From Geminicoccus sp036263595 (GTDB taxonomy: Bacteria > Pseudomonadota > Alphaproteobacteria > Geminicoccales > Geminicoccaceae): a stretch of 64,000 bases of DNA. Positions 8,141 through 17,545 of this stretch are shown one piece after another. Each line of letters begins with the position of its first letter. Positions within the stretch are counted from its first letter, which is position 1. The notes under the pieces are model-generated. The model searched no databases. It was given only the letters and a program-made list of their open reading frames with translations, and had not been told where the DNA came from. The stretch is from NCBI RefSeq assembly GCF_036263595.1, contig NZ_DATAGQ010000093.1, positions 1 to 64,000 on the forward strand. Reading direction: 5' to 3'. The position numbers and the translations under genes were made by a program.

Positions 8141-10135
8141 ATGGACGGAACATTGGCATTTCGGCTCGGCATCGACACAGGTGGCACCTACACGGATGCG
8201 GTGCTGTTCGACCCAGACCAGGGCGTGGTGGCGGCGGCCAAGGCGCTTACCACCAAGCACGACCTGACGATCGGTGTGAGGGAGGCCGTCGAGCGCGTGC
8301 TGGGGGAGACCACGCCGCCGATCGGCCTGGTCGGGCTGTCGACCACGCTCGCCACCAATGCGCTTGTCGAGGGCCATGGCGGCCCGGTGGCCCTGGTGCT
8401 GATCGGGTTCGGCGCGGATGCCCTGCAGCGGGCCGACCTGAACGAGGCGCTGCGCGGCGATCCCGTCCTGTTCATCGACGGCGGGCACGATGCCAGCGGC
8501 ATGGCCCAGGCACCGCTCGACGAGGCGAAGCTCCTGGCCGATGCCGCCGCGGTGGCAGCCAGGGTCGACGCGTTCGCGGTGACCGGCCATTTCGCCGTCC
8601 GCAACCCTGCCCATGAGCGCCGCGCCGCCGAACTGCTGGCGTCGGTCACTGGCAAGCCCGTCACCTCCTCGCACGAGCTGACCGCCAGGCTCGACGGCAC
8701 CAGGCGCGCCCTGACCACCCTCCTGAATGCCCGCCTGATCGGCGACATCCACCGTCTCATCGAGGGCGTGCGCGGCTTCCTGATCGGCCTTGGCATCACC
8801 GCACCGCTGATGGTGACCAAGGGGGACGGCTCGCTGGTGACGGCCGCCACCGCGCTGCGCTCGCCAGTGGAAACCATCCTGTCCGGCCCCGCCGCCAGCG
8901 TGGTGGGTGCCGCGCATCTTTCCGGCCTGAAGGACGTGATGGTCTCCGACATCGGCGGCACCACGACCGACATCGCCTTCCTGAAGAACGGCCGGCCCGA
9001 ACTGGATGCCCAAGGTGCTAGGGTCGGCCGGTTCCGCACCATGGTCGAGGCCATCGCCGTCCATACCTCGGGGCTTGGCGGCGACAGCGAGACGCGGCGC
9101 GACGAGGAAAAGCGGCTGGTGCTGGGTCCTCGCCGGGCCATGCCGCTGTCCTTGCTGGCGCACCAGCATCCGGCTGTTCTCGCCGAGATGAAGGCCCAGC
9201 TGGAGCGCCCGTTCTGGCGGCCGCTGGATGGCATGTTCGCGCTGCGCCTCAGGGCCCTTCCCGATGCCGGCACCCTGCCGCGCCTGCAGCGGGAGGTGTG
9301 GGACTGGCTGGAAGACGGGCCTCTGTCGCTCGACGAATTGTGCGAGCGCCGCCATGCCGAGCGTCCGCTGGCAAGGCTGGTCGATCGGGGCCTCGTGATC
9401 CGCGCCGCCTTCACCCCCTCCGATGCCGCCCACGTGCTGGGGCTGCAGTCCAACTGGAACGGCGAGGGCGCCCGCCTCGGGGCGGCCCTGCGCGGGCGCT
9501 ACGAATCGCTGGCCGGCAAGGATGCGGGCCTGCAGGATCCGGAGCAGTTCGCGCGGACGGTCGTCGATCTGGCGGTCCGCCAGACGGCGCGGGCCCTCCT
9601 CAACGCCGCCTTCGCCGAGGATGGCTTCGCTTCGGCCGAGGCACCAGCGGTGCAGACCCTGCTGGACAAGGCCGTCGCCGCGCTACGGGGTGGACTGGTC
9701 CGGCCGCGCATGGAACTGCACCTGCCGGTGGTGGCAATAGGCGCACCCGCCCGGCTCTTCTACCCCGAGGCCTGCAGGCGCCTTGGCACCGAGGCGGTCA
9801 TTCCTCCCTTCGCCCATGTCAGCAACGCCGTGGGTGCGGTGGCGGGCGACGTCGTCCAGCATGCGACGGTCACGATCGGGCTGGTCGAGCACCAGCGGTT
9901 GCGGGTCCACCGGCAGGCGGGGCCTTATGACACCTACGACCTGGCGGACGCGCTGAGCATTGCCCGTGCGGAGGCCGAGCGGCAGGCACGTTCCAGGGCG
10001 GAGCAGGCGGGTGCCGGCGAGATCGCGGTGCGGGTGGAGGAGAAGGTCACGGTCGTCGACGGCATCGAAGGCGGCTCCCTGTTCGTCGAGGCGGTCGTGA
10101 CCGCCACGGCGTCCGGACGGCCGGGCCTCGCCTAG
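8141..10135 (+). CDS. Hydantoinase/oxoprolinase family protein (HyuA-like)
   Basis: This is a 664-residue ATP-dependent amidohydrolase-type protein of the hydantoinase A / 5-oxoprolinase superfamily. The N-terminal actin-like fold shows GIDTGGTYTDAVL near residue 10 and the second phosphate loop SDIGGTTTDIAF near residue 270. A C-terminal segment, from about residue 390, differs from standard HyuA proteins and holds WDWLEDGPLSLDELCERR. No HyuB partner is adjacent, unlike most hydantoinase loci. The ATG directly follows the DUF2339 stop, and its own TAG overlaps the GTG of the next gene by one base. The substrate is unknown. Confidence 0.85.
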   Translation: MDGTLAFRLGIDTGGTYTDAVLFDPDQGVVAAAKALTTKHDLTIGVREAVERVLGETTPPIGLVGLSTTLATNALVEGHGGPVALVLIGFGADALQRADLNEALRGDPVLFIDGGHDASGMAQAPLDEAKLLADAAAVAARVDAFAVTGHFAVRNPAHERRAAELLASVTGKPVTSSHELTARLDGTRRALTTLLNARLIGDIHRLIEGVRGFLIGLGITAPLMVTKGDGSLVTAATALRSPVETILSGPAASVVGAAHLSGLKDVMVSDIGGTTTDIAFLKNGRPELDAQGARVGRFRTMVEAIAVHTSGLGGDSETRRDEEKRLVLGPRRAMPLSLLAHQHPAVLAEMKAQLERPFWRPLDGMFALRLRALPDAGTLPRLQREVWDWLEDGPLSLDELCERRHAERPLARLVDRGLVIRAAFTPSDAAHVLGLQSNWNGEGARLGAALRGRYESLAGKDAGLQDPEQFARTVVDLAVRQTARALLNAAFAEDGFASAEAPAVQTLLDKAVAALRGGLVRPRMELHLPVVAIGAPARLFYPEACRRLGTEAVIPPFAHVSNAVGAVAGDVVQHATVTIGLVEHQRLRVHRQAGPYDTYDLADALSIARAEAERQARSRAEQAGAGEIAVRVEEKVTVVDGIEGGSLFVEAVVTATASGRPGLA

Positions 10136-10803
10136 TGCCGGTGGACCTGGCACAGTTCCCCGACCTCGTCTCCTCCGTCCAGATCCTGGCCACGGTCCTC
10201 AACCTCACCGGCACCTTCATGTTTGCGGTCAGCGGGGCGGTCCTTGGCGTGCGGCGACGGCTGGACCTATTCGGCGTGCTGGTCCTGGCTTTCGTGACCG
10301 CCGTTTCCGGCGGGATCCTGCGCGACCTTTTGATCGGCGACGTGCCGCCCGATGCGATCCGGTCATGGCACTCGCTGGCGGTCGCGGCGGCTGCCGGCGT
10401 GCTGGCCTTCTACGCCTCTGCGCTCATCGAGACGCTGCGCAACCCCGTGCAGCTGTTCGACGCGATCGGCCTTGGCATCTTCGCCGTCTCGGGTACCGCC
10501 AAGGCGCTGGCATTCGGCGTCCATCCCGTCATGGCGGCCGTGCTCGGCATGGTGAGCGGCATCGGCGGCGGCATGCTGCGCGACATCCTGGCCGGCCGTA
10601 CCCCGATCGTCCTCCATTCCGACATCTACGCCACGGCGGCACTTGCCGGCGGTGCGCTGGTGGTGGCCGGCCACGCGCTGGATGTGCCGGTCACCGCCTC
10701 GATGCTCGCGGGCATCGCCACGTGCGTGTTCCTGCGCGCGATGGCCATCTACCGCCATTGGAGCCTGCCGCGAGCCGGGCGGACCAGGCCGCACGACCCC
10801 TGA
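10135..10803 (+). CDS. TRIC-like cation channel family protein (UPF0126)
   Basis: This 222-residue protein has about seven transmembrane helices arranged as two UPF0126 repeats. Each repeat has the glycine-rich signature: SGGILRDLLIGDVPP in the first and GGGMLRDILAGRTP in the second. Bacterial homologues of TRIC channels carry exactly these paired motifs. The GTG at 10135 overlaps the preceding TAG by one base; no better start is available. It is probably expressed with the hydantoinase and DUF2339 genes. The ion transported in this organism is inferred only from the family. Confidence 0.9.
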   Translation: MPVDLAQFPDLVSSVQILATVLNLTGTFMFAVSGAVLGVRRRLDLFGVLVLAFVTAVSGGILRDLLIGDVPPDAIRSWHSLAVAAAAGVLAFYASALIETLRNPVQLFDAIGLGIFAVSGTAKALAFGVHPVMAAVLGMVSGIGGGMLRDILAGRTPIVLHSDIYATAALAGGALVVAGHALDVPVTASMLAGIATCVFLRAMAIYRHWSLPRAGRTRPHDP

Positions 10804-10812
10804 AGCCTCTTG

Positions 10813-10851
10813 CCCGGCGGCAGGAACGTCCCGGCAGTTCTTGCCGCCCGG
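10813..10851 (+). terminator. Strong stem-loop after the TRIC-like gene, terminator-like without a T run
   Basis: Arms from GGCGGCAGGAAC (10816-10827) and GTTCTTGCCGCC (10837-10848) pair over 12 bp with one G-U pair and a 9-base loop. Two more G-C pairs follow after a mismatch. There is no U tract, so it may act as an RNA 3' end stabiliser or a Rho-linked end rather than a classic terminator. Confidence 0.4.
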
Positions 10852-10994
10852 GGAGTCCTGGGGCTTGACGCCGGTCCCATCCTGTCATGCCGGCATCTCC
10901 ACGGAGCGCCAGCGCTGGCGGACGGCACAGTCCTTGCTGCAGTCGTGCCGCAAGAGAGATCGATGAACGCGGATCCTGCGTTGGGGCCTTCGGC

Positions 10995-12383
10995 ATGCAT
11001 TATGACCTCATCGTGATCGGCAGCGGACCGGCCGGGCGGCGGGCCGCCATCCAGGCCGCCAAGCTCGGCAAGTCCGTGCTCGTCGTCGACAAGGGCCGCC
11101 GCGTCGGCGGCGTATCCGTGCATACCGGTACGATCCCCAGCAAGACCCTGCGTGAAACCGTGCTCAACCTGTCCGGCTGGCGCGAGCGCAGCTTCTATGG
11201 CCGTGGCTACCGGGTGAAGAAGGAGATCGGTGCGGACGATCTCCTGACCCGGCTGGGCATCACGCTCAGCCACGAGGTCGAGGTCCTGGAGCACCAGTTC
11301 GCCCGCAACAATGTCACGACCATGCGCGGCACCGCCCGCTTCCTGGACAAGCACCGGATCGAGGTCGTGTGCGGCGAAGGCGAGCGCCACGTGCTCACGG
11401 CCAGCTTCTTCATGATCGCCGTGGGCACGCGGCCGTTCAGGCCGGACGACGTCCCGTTCGACGGCAGGCAGGTGGTGGACAGCGACGAGATCCTGACGAT
11501 CACCCGGCTGCCAAGGCATCTGGCCGTGGTCGGGGCAGGCGTGATCGGCGTGGAGTACGCCACCATCTTCAGCGCGCTCGATGTCCGCGTCACCCTGATC
11601 GAGCCGCGCGGCACCATGCTGGACTTCATCGACCGCGAGCTCATCGAGGACTTCACCCACGACCTGCGCGACCGCGGCGTCACCTTCCGGTTCGGCTCGA
11701 AGGTCGCCTCGATCAGGACCCAGGACGAGACTTGCACGATCCGCCTGGAGAACGGCCGCAGCGTGCTGGCCGACATGGTGCTCTTCGCCGCCGGCCGGGT
11801 CGGCGCCACGGACAGCCTGGCCCTGGACGCCTGCGGGCTGACCTTCGACCATCGCGGTCGGCTCAGTGTCGATCCAAAGACCTTCCAGACCGGCGTACCG
11901 CACATCTACGCCGCCGGGGACGTGATCGGCTTTCCCAGCCTCGCTTCCACGTCCATGGAGCAGGGAAGGACGGCGATCTGCCATGCCTTCGGCCACACCG
12001 CCCACACCACCGCCGAGTACTTCCCCTACGGGATCTACTCCGTGCCGGAGATCTCGACGGTCGGCCTGAGCGAGGACGAGGTGCAAAAGCGCGGGATCGC
12101 CTACGAGGCCGGGATCGCCCGATTCCGCGAAACGTCGCGTGGCCAGATCATGGGCCTCACCTCCGGCATGATGAAGCTGATCTTCTCGCTCAAGACCCGC
12201 CGGCTCCTGGGATGCCACATCGTGGGGGAGGGGGCCACCGAGCTGGTCCATGTCGGCCAGGCCGTCCTCAACCTGAAGGGCACGCTCGACTATTTCATCG
12301 AGAACACCTTCAACTATCCGACACTCGCCGAAGCCTACAAGATCGCCGCCCTGGACGCCTGGAACCGCATGCCCAAGGCGTAA
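10995..12383 (+). CDS. sthA: Soluble (Si-specific) NAD(P)+ transhydrogenase
   Basis: This cytoplasmic flavoprotein moves hydride between NADPH and NAD+ to balance the two pools. The 462 residues follow the SthA plan: FAD loop GSGPAG at 10-15, then VHTGTIPSKTLRE, where lipoamide and glutathione reductases would have the redox-active CxxxxC. The missing disulfide is the mark of SthA. A second dinucleotide loop, VVGAGVIGVEYA, and a C-terminal dimerisation domain follow. ATG 10995 begins at the conserved HYDLIVIGSG; its binding site is weak and other in-frame starts upstream give no homology. A stem-loop separates it from the TRIC-like gene. Confidence 0.93.
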   Translation: MHYDLIVIGSGPAGRRAAIQAAKLGKSVLVVDKGRRVGGVSVHTGTIPSKTLRETVLNLSGWRERSFYGRGYRVKKEIGADDLLTRLGITLSHEVEVLEHQFARNNVTTMRGTARFLDKHRIEVVCGEGERHVLTASFFMIAVGTRPFRPDDVPFDGRQVVDSDEILTITRLPRHLAVVGAGVIGVEYATIFSALDVRVTLIEPRGTMLDFIDRELIEDFTHDLRDRGVTFRFGSKVASIRTQDETCTIRLENGRSVLADMVLFAAGRVGATDSLALDACGLTFDHRGRLSVDPKTFQTGVPHIYAAGDVIGFPSLASTSMEQGRTAICHAFGHTAHTTAEYFPYGIYSVPEISTVGLSEDEVQKRGIAYEAGIARFRETSRGQIMGLTSGMMKLIFSLKTRRLLGCHIVGEGATELVHVGQAVLNLKGTLDYFIENTFNYPTLAEAYKIAALDAWNRMPKA

Positions 12384-12561
12384 GCCACGAGGCCAGGCGC
12401 ACCGCGCCGCTGGCTCGTCGCCACGCCAGCGCGATCCCTGCTCCAGCCGGACCAGCCCGTCCACGGCTGGCAATCCGCTTGACCGGCTGTCGGCGGAAGC
12501 GGAGGGTCCGGGCTTCATCCATCCCCGGTGTGGAATGGGTTCAGGCCGGCAGGACGGCAAG

Positions 12562-13281
12562 ATGACGAAGGCGAACCGGCCGATGGCGCTCACGCTTTAT
12601 TCCTACCCGCAGCTCTACGGACAGTCGGACAACAACCCGTATGGCCTGAAGGTCGCGACGTTCATGAAGCTGTGCAATGTCGAGTTTCGCCAGGCGCACA
12701 TCGTCGACACGACGAACGCGCCGCGTGGACAGTTGCCCTATCTCGACGACGATGGCGTGGTGATCGGCGACAGCGACGACATCATCGAGCATCTCACCGT
12801 CAAGTTCGACCTGACGATCGACCGGGGCCTGACGGACGAGCAGCGGCGGACCGACCTGATGATCCGGCGGATGCTGGACGACCTTTACTGGGTGATGTCC
12901 TACTCGCGCTGGGCCGACGAGCGGTTCTGGCCGAGCTTTCGGGACGAACTGCTCAGGACGCACGGCGATCTCCGGCCCGATCAGCTGGAGGCCGCGCGCA
13001 CCTACAATTTCCAGCGCTACCACTACCAGGGGATCGGACGCTACGAACCGGCGGCTGCCTACAAGCGTGGCGTGCGTGACCTGCAGGCGCTGGCCGGACT
13101 GCTGGGCGACGGGCCGTTCGTGTTCGGCGATCAGGTCCACGCCGCGGACGCCACCGTCCACGGGTTCGTCGCGAACATCTACTTCTACGACATCGACACG
13201 CCGCTCAAGCAGGCCGTGCTGGCCGCCCCGAACCTCGTGGAGCACTGCCTCGCCGTGCGCACCTTGGCGAGCCAGGGGTGA
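12562..13281 (+). CDS. Glutathione S-transferase family protein, metaxin/Fax-like
   Basis: This 239-residue protein has a thioredoxin-fold N-terminal half, with TLYSYPQ, YGLKVATFMKLCNVEF, the cis-proline strand RGQLPYLDDDG and the DSDDIIEHL turn. A helical C-terminal half follows, including GPFVFGDQVHAADATVHGFV. The shape fits the failed-axon-connections/metaxin-like branch of the GST superfamily, not classical detoxifying GSTs. ATG 12562 is preceded by AGGACGGC; ATG 12583 is an alternative. It stands alone between sthA and the convergent minus-strand operon. The substrate is unknown. Confidence 0.85.
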   Translation: MTKANRPMALTLYSYPQLYGQSDNNPYGLKVATFMKLCNVEFRQAHIVDTTNAPRGQLPYLDDDGVVIGDSDDIIEHLTVKFDLTIDRGLTDEQRRTDLMIRRMLDDLYWVMSYSRWADERFWPSFRDELLRTHGDLRPDQLEAARTYNFQRYHYQGIGRYEPAAAYKRGVRDLQALAGLLGDGPFVFGDQVHAADATVHGFVANIYFYDIDTPLKQAVLAAPNLVEHCLAVRTLASQG

Positions 13282-13326
13282 AAGGCTGAAGGGCGAACGG
13301 CGGCCGCCTTCGCATCCGCCGACCGG

Positions 13327-14274
13327 TCAGGGCGCCGGCGGATCGGCGACGACCCGGCGCTGCCAGACGCGCAAGCGGGGTTCGAGCGCGATCGCGATGA
13401 ATGCCAGCAGGCAGCCTGACACGAGCAGGCTGGCATGGCAGGCGATCGCTGCCGCCACCGCTGGCTCCAGCGCCACGCCGCACAGCACGGCGGCCCAGGC
13501 GAATGCTGCCTGCACCGGCCCGACGCCAGCGATCCCCTGAAACGGGAGGGCAAAGGCCAGGTTGCCCGAGGCACCTGCAAAAGCGGCGGCGGCAAGCTGC
13601 ACCGACTGGTTGACCGCCAAAAAGGAAAGGTAGGCCGCACCGGCGTGACAGGCCCAGACCAGCACCGACAGGAGCGTGATCTTGCCGAACGTGCCGTGGC
13701 TTCTTGCCCTTGCCAGCACCTCGCCCACCGCCGCCAGCCGGCCCCATTGGCGCTGGCCATGGCCGGCCAGGATCAGCAGGGCCAGCGGGGCCAGGAGCGA
13801 CAGGACGCTGCCCGCGACCAGCAGCCATCGGTAGGGAGCGAGATCGGGCACGGCCAGGGCGGCCGAGAATGCCAGCAGCGTACCCAGCGCTCCCAGGTCG
13901 AGCAGGCGTACGGTGAGCAGGGTGCTGGTGCCCGATGCGAGGCCCACCCCCATCAGCCGGCGTGCCAGCAGCGGAAACGCCGCCTCGCCCAGCTTGAACG
14001 GCAGCAGGAAGTTGAGCGCGATGTGGACACAGGAGATCTGGAACGTCGCCAGCAGGCCGCCGGCGCGCATTCGGTCCAAGAGCAGCACGAACCTGGCGGC
14101 CCTGGCCAGCTGCAGGATCACCACGAGCGGCAGGATCAGCAGGAGGTAGGGCAACGCCGCCTGCCGCAGCGTGACCAGGACGGGCTCCAGCAGGCGGCTG
14201 CCGGCCAGCCACCAGACAAAGGCCGCGGTCAGCAGGATCGCGGCGACCGTGCCGAGGATCTGGCGTCGGTTCAC
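13327..14274 (-). CDS. LPG-synthase-type integral membrane protein (UPF0104)
   Basis: This 315-residue membrane protein has about eight hydrophobic helices and no soluble catalytic domain. Conserved pieces include the second-helix region RAARFVLLLDRM, the NFLLPFKLGEAAFPLL segment and FQGIAGVGPVQAAFA, which match the lysylphosphatidylglycerol-synthase transmembrane family (AglD/UPF0104). These often accompany polyprenol-linked glycosylation enzymes. The GTG at 14274 overlaps the stop of the GT2 gene as GTGA. It is the last gene of a five-gene coupled operon. The exact reaction is unknown, though lipid-linked sugar handling is the likely setting. Confidence 0.85.
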   Translation of the reverse strand: MNRRQILGTVAAILLTAAFVWWLAGSRLLEPVLVTLRQAALPYLLLILPLVVILQLARAARFVLLLDRMRAGGLLATFQISCVHIALNFLLPFKLGEAAFPLLARRLMGVGLASGTSTLLTVRLLDLGALGTLLAFSAALAVPDLAPYRWLLVAGSVLSLLAPLALLILAGHGQRQWGRLAAVGEVLARARSHGTFGKITLLSVLVWACHAGAAYLSFLAVNQSVQLAAAAFAGASGNLAFALPFQGIAGVGPVQAAFAWAAVLCGVALEPAVAAAIACHASLLVSGCLLAFIAIALEPRLRVWQRRVVADPPAP

Positions 14275-15287
14275 GGCGGCGTATCGGTCCGGGCACGAAT
14301 GAGGTTGCGCGTATCGGCGGGTCGCGTGCGGGCGTTGATCAGCTCCGCCAGCATCCCGAACAGCACCGTCTGCACGCCCACGATCAGCAGCAGCATGCCG
14401 AGCTGCAGGAGCGGCCGGTGCCCGATCAGCGCGCCCGTGAACGCCTTCAGCGAGGTCAGGTAGAGCAGGATCAGGAACCCGGCGAGCGCGATCAGGCTGC
14501 CGGCCCCGCCGAACAGGTGGCCGGGGCGCTGGCTGTAGCGGCTGATCGTGAGCACCGTCAGCAGGTCGAGCGCGCCGCGCCACAGCCGCGTGAAGCCGTA
14601 TTTGGATCGCCCGTGCCGGCGTGGGTGATGGGTGACGACCAGCTCGCCCACCACGAAGCCCTGGCCGTGCGCCAGCATCGGCACGAAGCGGTGCAGCTCG
14701 CCGTAGAGCCGCATGTCCTCGAATACCTCGCGCCGGTATGCCTTGAAGCCGCAATTGAAGTCGTGCAGCGGCACGCCCGACACCTTGGCCGTGATGAAGT
14801 TGAACAGCTTGCTCGGCAAGGTTTTGTGGGAGGGGTCGTGGCGGACCTGCTTCCAGCCGGACACGACGTCCATGCCTGCCGCGATCTCGGCCATGAACTT
14901 CGGCAGCTCGGCCGGATCGTCCTGCAGGTCGCCGTCCATGGTCACGATCACGGCGGCCGTGCAGCTGCGGATGCCGGTATCCAGGGCCAGCGCCTTGCCG
15001 AAGTTGCGGCGCAGCCGCAGGCCCCGGACCTGCTCGTGCCGCTCTGCCAGCTCGCCGATGACCTTCCACGACCCGTCGGTCGACCCGTCGTCGACGAACA
15101 GGATCTCCCGGAGGTTCAGCGCGTGCTCCCGGCAGACCGCCAGGATCCGCTCCGCCAGTTGCTCGATCGTGCCGACCTCGTTCATGATCGGCACGATCAC
15201 GGCCAAGTCGAGGGCGGCAGGCTCGGGCCGGCCGCCGGGCAGTGGTGCCGTCCTGTCGGCAGGTACGATGCGGAACGACGGTGTCAT
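14271..15287 (-). CDS. GT2 glycosyltransferase, dolichol-phosphate-mannose-synthase-like
   Basis: This 338-residue membrane-bound glycosyltransferase is of the DPM1/ArnC/GtrB type and probably transfers a sugar from a nucleotide to undecaprenyl phosphate at the inner membrane. The GT-A domain shows VIVPIMNE, FVDDGSTDGSW and the metal motif DGDLQDDPAE. HDFNCGFKAYRREV and the basic HHPRRHGRSKYGFTRL segment are typical of polyprenol-phosphate enzymes. Two C-terminal transmembrane helices follow. The start overlaps the stop of the GT39-like gene (ATGA at 15284-15287). It is well placed to make the lipid-linked donor for the GT39-like protein next door. Confidence 0.92.
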   Translation of the reverse strand: MTPSFRIVPADRTAPLPGGRPEPAALDLAVIVPIMNEVGTIEQLAERILAVCREHALNLREILFVDDGSTDGSWKVIGELAERHEQVRGLRLRRNFGKALALDTGIRSCTAAVIVTMDGDLQDDPAELPKFMAEIAAGMDVVSGWKQVRHDPSHKTLPSKLFNFITAKVSGVPLHDFNCGFKAYRREVFEDMRLYGELHRFVPMLAHGQGFVVGELVVTHHPRRHGRSKYGFTRLWRGALDLLTVLTISRYSQRPGHLFGGAGSLIALAGFLILLYLTSLKAFTGALIGHRPLLQLGMLLLIVGVQTVLFGMLAELINARTRPADTRNLIRARTDTPP

Positions 15288-16882
15288 CGGCATTCGCCAT
15301 TGGGTCGTGCGAACAGCACATAGCCCAACGACAGGCGCTTGTGGATGGCCCCGGGATAGAGCGCCATGACCGTTCCGACCGATGAGGGCTTGCCGAGATC
15401 GACGCCCAGCGCGGCGGCCGCACCCTCGGCCAGCCTCGCCGGCGGGGTGGTTCGCTCAGGCTGGCTGTTCCAGACCAGGAGGCACTGGCCATCACCCTTG
15501 GGCGGCCCGAACACGCCGGGCGGTGCGGTCATGTCCACCACCCGGGACTCGGGAAAGCGTACCCGCATGTTGCCGCCGAGGTGCAGGTCGTCGGTTACGA
15601 TCGTTCCGCTCTTGAAGCCGGCGCTGCTCAGCGCAGCGCTGAGTTCGGCGAACGGCATAAGGGTCCGACAGCGGCCGGAGCAGCGGTCGCCGCCGCCAAG
15701 CTGGATGCCAAGCCGCAGACCTAGCGTCACCAGCACCAGGACCGCCGCTACCACGAGCCAGCGGCCGATCGGCAGGTCATCCGGGTCGAAGAGCGCGGCG
15801 AACAGGATCGGCAGCGGCAGGAACGGCACGATCATCCAGCGCTCGCTGAAGTCGACGCCGCCGAACGGCAGCACGAGCAGCGCATGCAAAGCGATCGTCA
15901 CGAGGACATAGGTGCCGAGCACCCGCAGCGGCGGGCGCGTGAACGGTCCCGCCTGGACGCGCCGGCGCAGCATCGGCCAGAACAGGAGCAGGGCCAGCAC
16001 CAGCCAGGGCTGCGGGAAGGCCACCATGGCCTTGCCCAGGTCCAGGACGCTTTCCAGCCGGCTGATCGGCTCGCGGATGAGCACGGCGGCCCCCGCCGCC
16101 TCGACCGACTTGTGGTCCAGGACCCAGAGCGCGTTCGGCAGCACGATGACCACGGCGAGAAGGATGGCCAGGAGGGTGCCCGGATGGAGAAGCGCCCGCC
16201 GCAGTTCGGGCAGCAGCAGCAGGGCCGTGACCGCGAAACCGGCGCCGGCCATCACGAAGTTCCACTTGCCCAGCATGCCCAGACCGACCGTCAGGCCGAG
16301 CAGGAGGTAGTCGCTCCAGGCCGGCGTCCTCGTGAAGCGGGCAGCCAGCCAGAGCAGCACGGACATGGCGGCGGCCAGGACCGTGGAGTGGGTGAGGTCG
16401 ACCTGGGCGTACCAGCCGAAGGTGTAGATGGCGGGCAGGGCCGAGAGGGCCAGCGCCGCGCGGCGGTTGTCGCCGAGCCAGGCCTTGGCGGCATGCCAGA
16501 AGGCGAAGCAGAACAGGGCCAGGAAGCCGTAGCGCAGGATCGTGATCGGCAGGATCCCCTGGCCGAACAGGGGCTCCAGCAGGAGGAGCATCCAGGTGAA
16601 CAAAGGCGGCTGCTCGGTCCGGTAGCCCCAGGACCAGGCCTGCGCGGAGAGTGCCTGCTCCGCATCGTCCATGCCGAGCGTGGCACCGAGCCACAGCCTG
16701 AGCAGCGCGTGGGAGCCGAGCCACAGGCCCACCATGAGTGCCACGTTCCCTGGGTGGACCAGGCGGTCGGCAAGGGAGGGGACCGCAGCATGCTGCGACG
16801 GTGCGACCCTGGCGGTGCGGACCGGTTGCCTGGGATGCGGAGGACGGGCCGTCTTGGTCCCGCCGGTCGTGATGCTGCTCAA
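15284..16882 (-). CDS. GT39-like (ArnT/PMT-type) membrane glycosyltransferase
   Basis: This 532-residue protein has about eleven hydrophobic helices and a soluble C-terminal domain (roughly residues 400-532). The first periplasmic loop carries GMDDAEQALSAQAWSWGY. Its DD pair and the following RTEQPPLFTW match the catalytic region of ArnT-like transferases that use polyprenol-phosphate sugars. The likely start is TTG at 16882, which overlaps the preceding stop as TTGA, in line with the ATGA/GTGA couplings elsewhere in this operon; GTG codons shortly downstream are alternatives. It probably modifies an envelope acceptor such as lipid A, which is an inference. Confidence 0.88.
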   Translation of the reverse strand: MSSITTGGTKTARPPHPRQPVRTARVAPSQHAAVPSLADRLVHPGNVALMVGLWLGSHALLRLWLGATLGMDDAEQALSAQAWSWGYRTEQPPLFTWMLLLLEPLFGQGILPITILRYGFLALFCFAFWHAAKAWLGDNRRAALALSALPAIYTFGWYAQVDLTHSTVLAAAMSVLLWLAARFTRTPAWSDYLLLGLTVGLGMLGKWNFVMAGAGFAVTALLLLPELRRALLHPGTLLAILLAVVIVLPNALWVLDHKSVEAAGAAVLIREPISRLESVLDLGKAMVAFPQPWLVLALLLFWPMLRRRVQAGPFTRPPLRVLGTYVLVTIALHALLVLPFGGVDFSERWMIVPFLPLPILFAALFDPDDLPIGRWLVVAAVLVLVTLGLRLGIQLGGGDRCSGRCRTLMPFAELSAALSSAGFKSGTIVTDDLHLGGNMRVRFPESRVVDMTAPPGVFGPPKGDGQCLLVWNSQPERTTPPARLAEGAAAALGVDLGKPSSVGTVMALYPGAIHKRLSLGYVLFARPNGECR

Positions 16883-17541
16883 GGCTCGTTGCAATCCGCG
16901 CGCGCGATGCTGTAGGCGGCCACGATCTGGCCGTGCTCGTTCTTGTAGATGGATGATGACGCGCGGAAGGCATCCAGCAGGCCGAGATTTTCCGGCTTGC
17001 ACCGGATCGTCCGCGTCACGGCCGCCAGGTCGGCGGTAGCCGGTCCCGTGCCGGTCAGCGTATAGTTGAAGATGATCACGCCCCGGCGGACCACGACGCT
17101 GTCCAGGCGCATGGTGTCGTCGAGCATCACCGGCAGCGCGCTGTTCAGCGCACCCACCTCCTGCCGGGTCAGGCTAAGGTTCTTCAGCCGCGCCACGAAG
17201 ATGTAGTTGTTCGAGATCGCCATCAGCGTCAGCACGACGACCACGTACTTCGCCGCCTTGCCGACGACCTTGCGTCCGGGATACCGGCTGGCGCTCCGCC
17301 AGATCGCCACGTTGAGGACGAACTCGATCAGCAGCAGGGCGATGCCCCAGCCCACCAGCAGGTAGTAGCCGTAGCCGCTCATCAGGAAGGCGGAGGAATA
17401 GCGGAACAAGAGGGCGTAGGTGCCGCCCCAAAGGATGAACCGCAGGACGATCCCCAGCAGCCAGAACACGCCGGACAGCGGGAGGTCGCCCCGCCAGAGG
17501 CGGTAGAACGGGTTGCGGTCGGCCGTCAGGATCCCCCACAC
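16879..17541 (-). CDS. Uncharacterised membrane protein within the glycosyltransferase operon
   Basis: I do not recognise this 220-residue protein. Three hydrophobic segments occupy about residues 23-80. A fourth, KYVVVVLTLMAISNNYIFV, leads into a soluble C-terminal domain of about 105 residues containing VVVRRGVIIFNYTL, TIRCKPENLGLLDAF and IYKNEHGQIVAAYSI. The I-F-N-Y-T / C-K-P / Y-K-N-E-H pattern resembles a small periplasmic domain, and this domain faces the periplasm if the helices count as four from an inside start. GTG 17541 lies five bases after the PLP-enzyme stop. The gene is locked between the PLP enzyme and the GT39-like gene, so a role in the same modification pathway is likely. 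Confidence 0.75.
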   Translation of the reverse strand: MWGILTADRNPFYRLWRGDLPLSGVFWLLGIVLRFILWGGTYALLFRYSSAFLMSGYGYYLLVGWGIALLLIEFVLNVAIWRSASRYPGRKVVGKAAKYVVVVLTLMAISNNYIFVARLKNLSLTRQEVGALNSALPVMLDDTMRLDSVVVRRGVIIFNYTLTGTGPATADLAAVTRTIRCKPENLGLLDAFRASSSIYKNEHGQIVAAYSIARADCNEP

Positions 17542-17545
17542 GCGC

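Noticed and set aside
6602..9433. 943-codon open frame on the minus strand across the DUF2339 and hydantoinase genes
   Set aside because: It crosses two clearly real plus-strand genes and its product is low-complexity (Gln, Gly, Arg, His rich), as expected from antisense of high-GC coding DNA.
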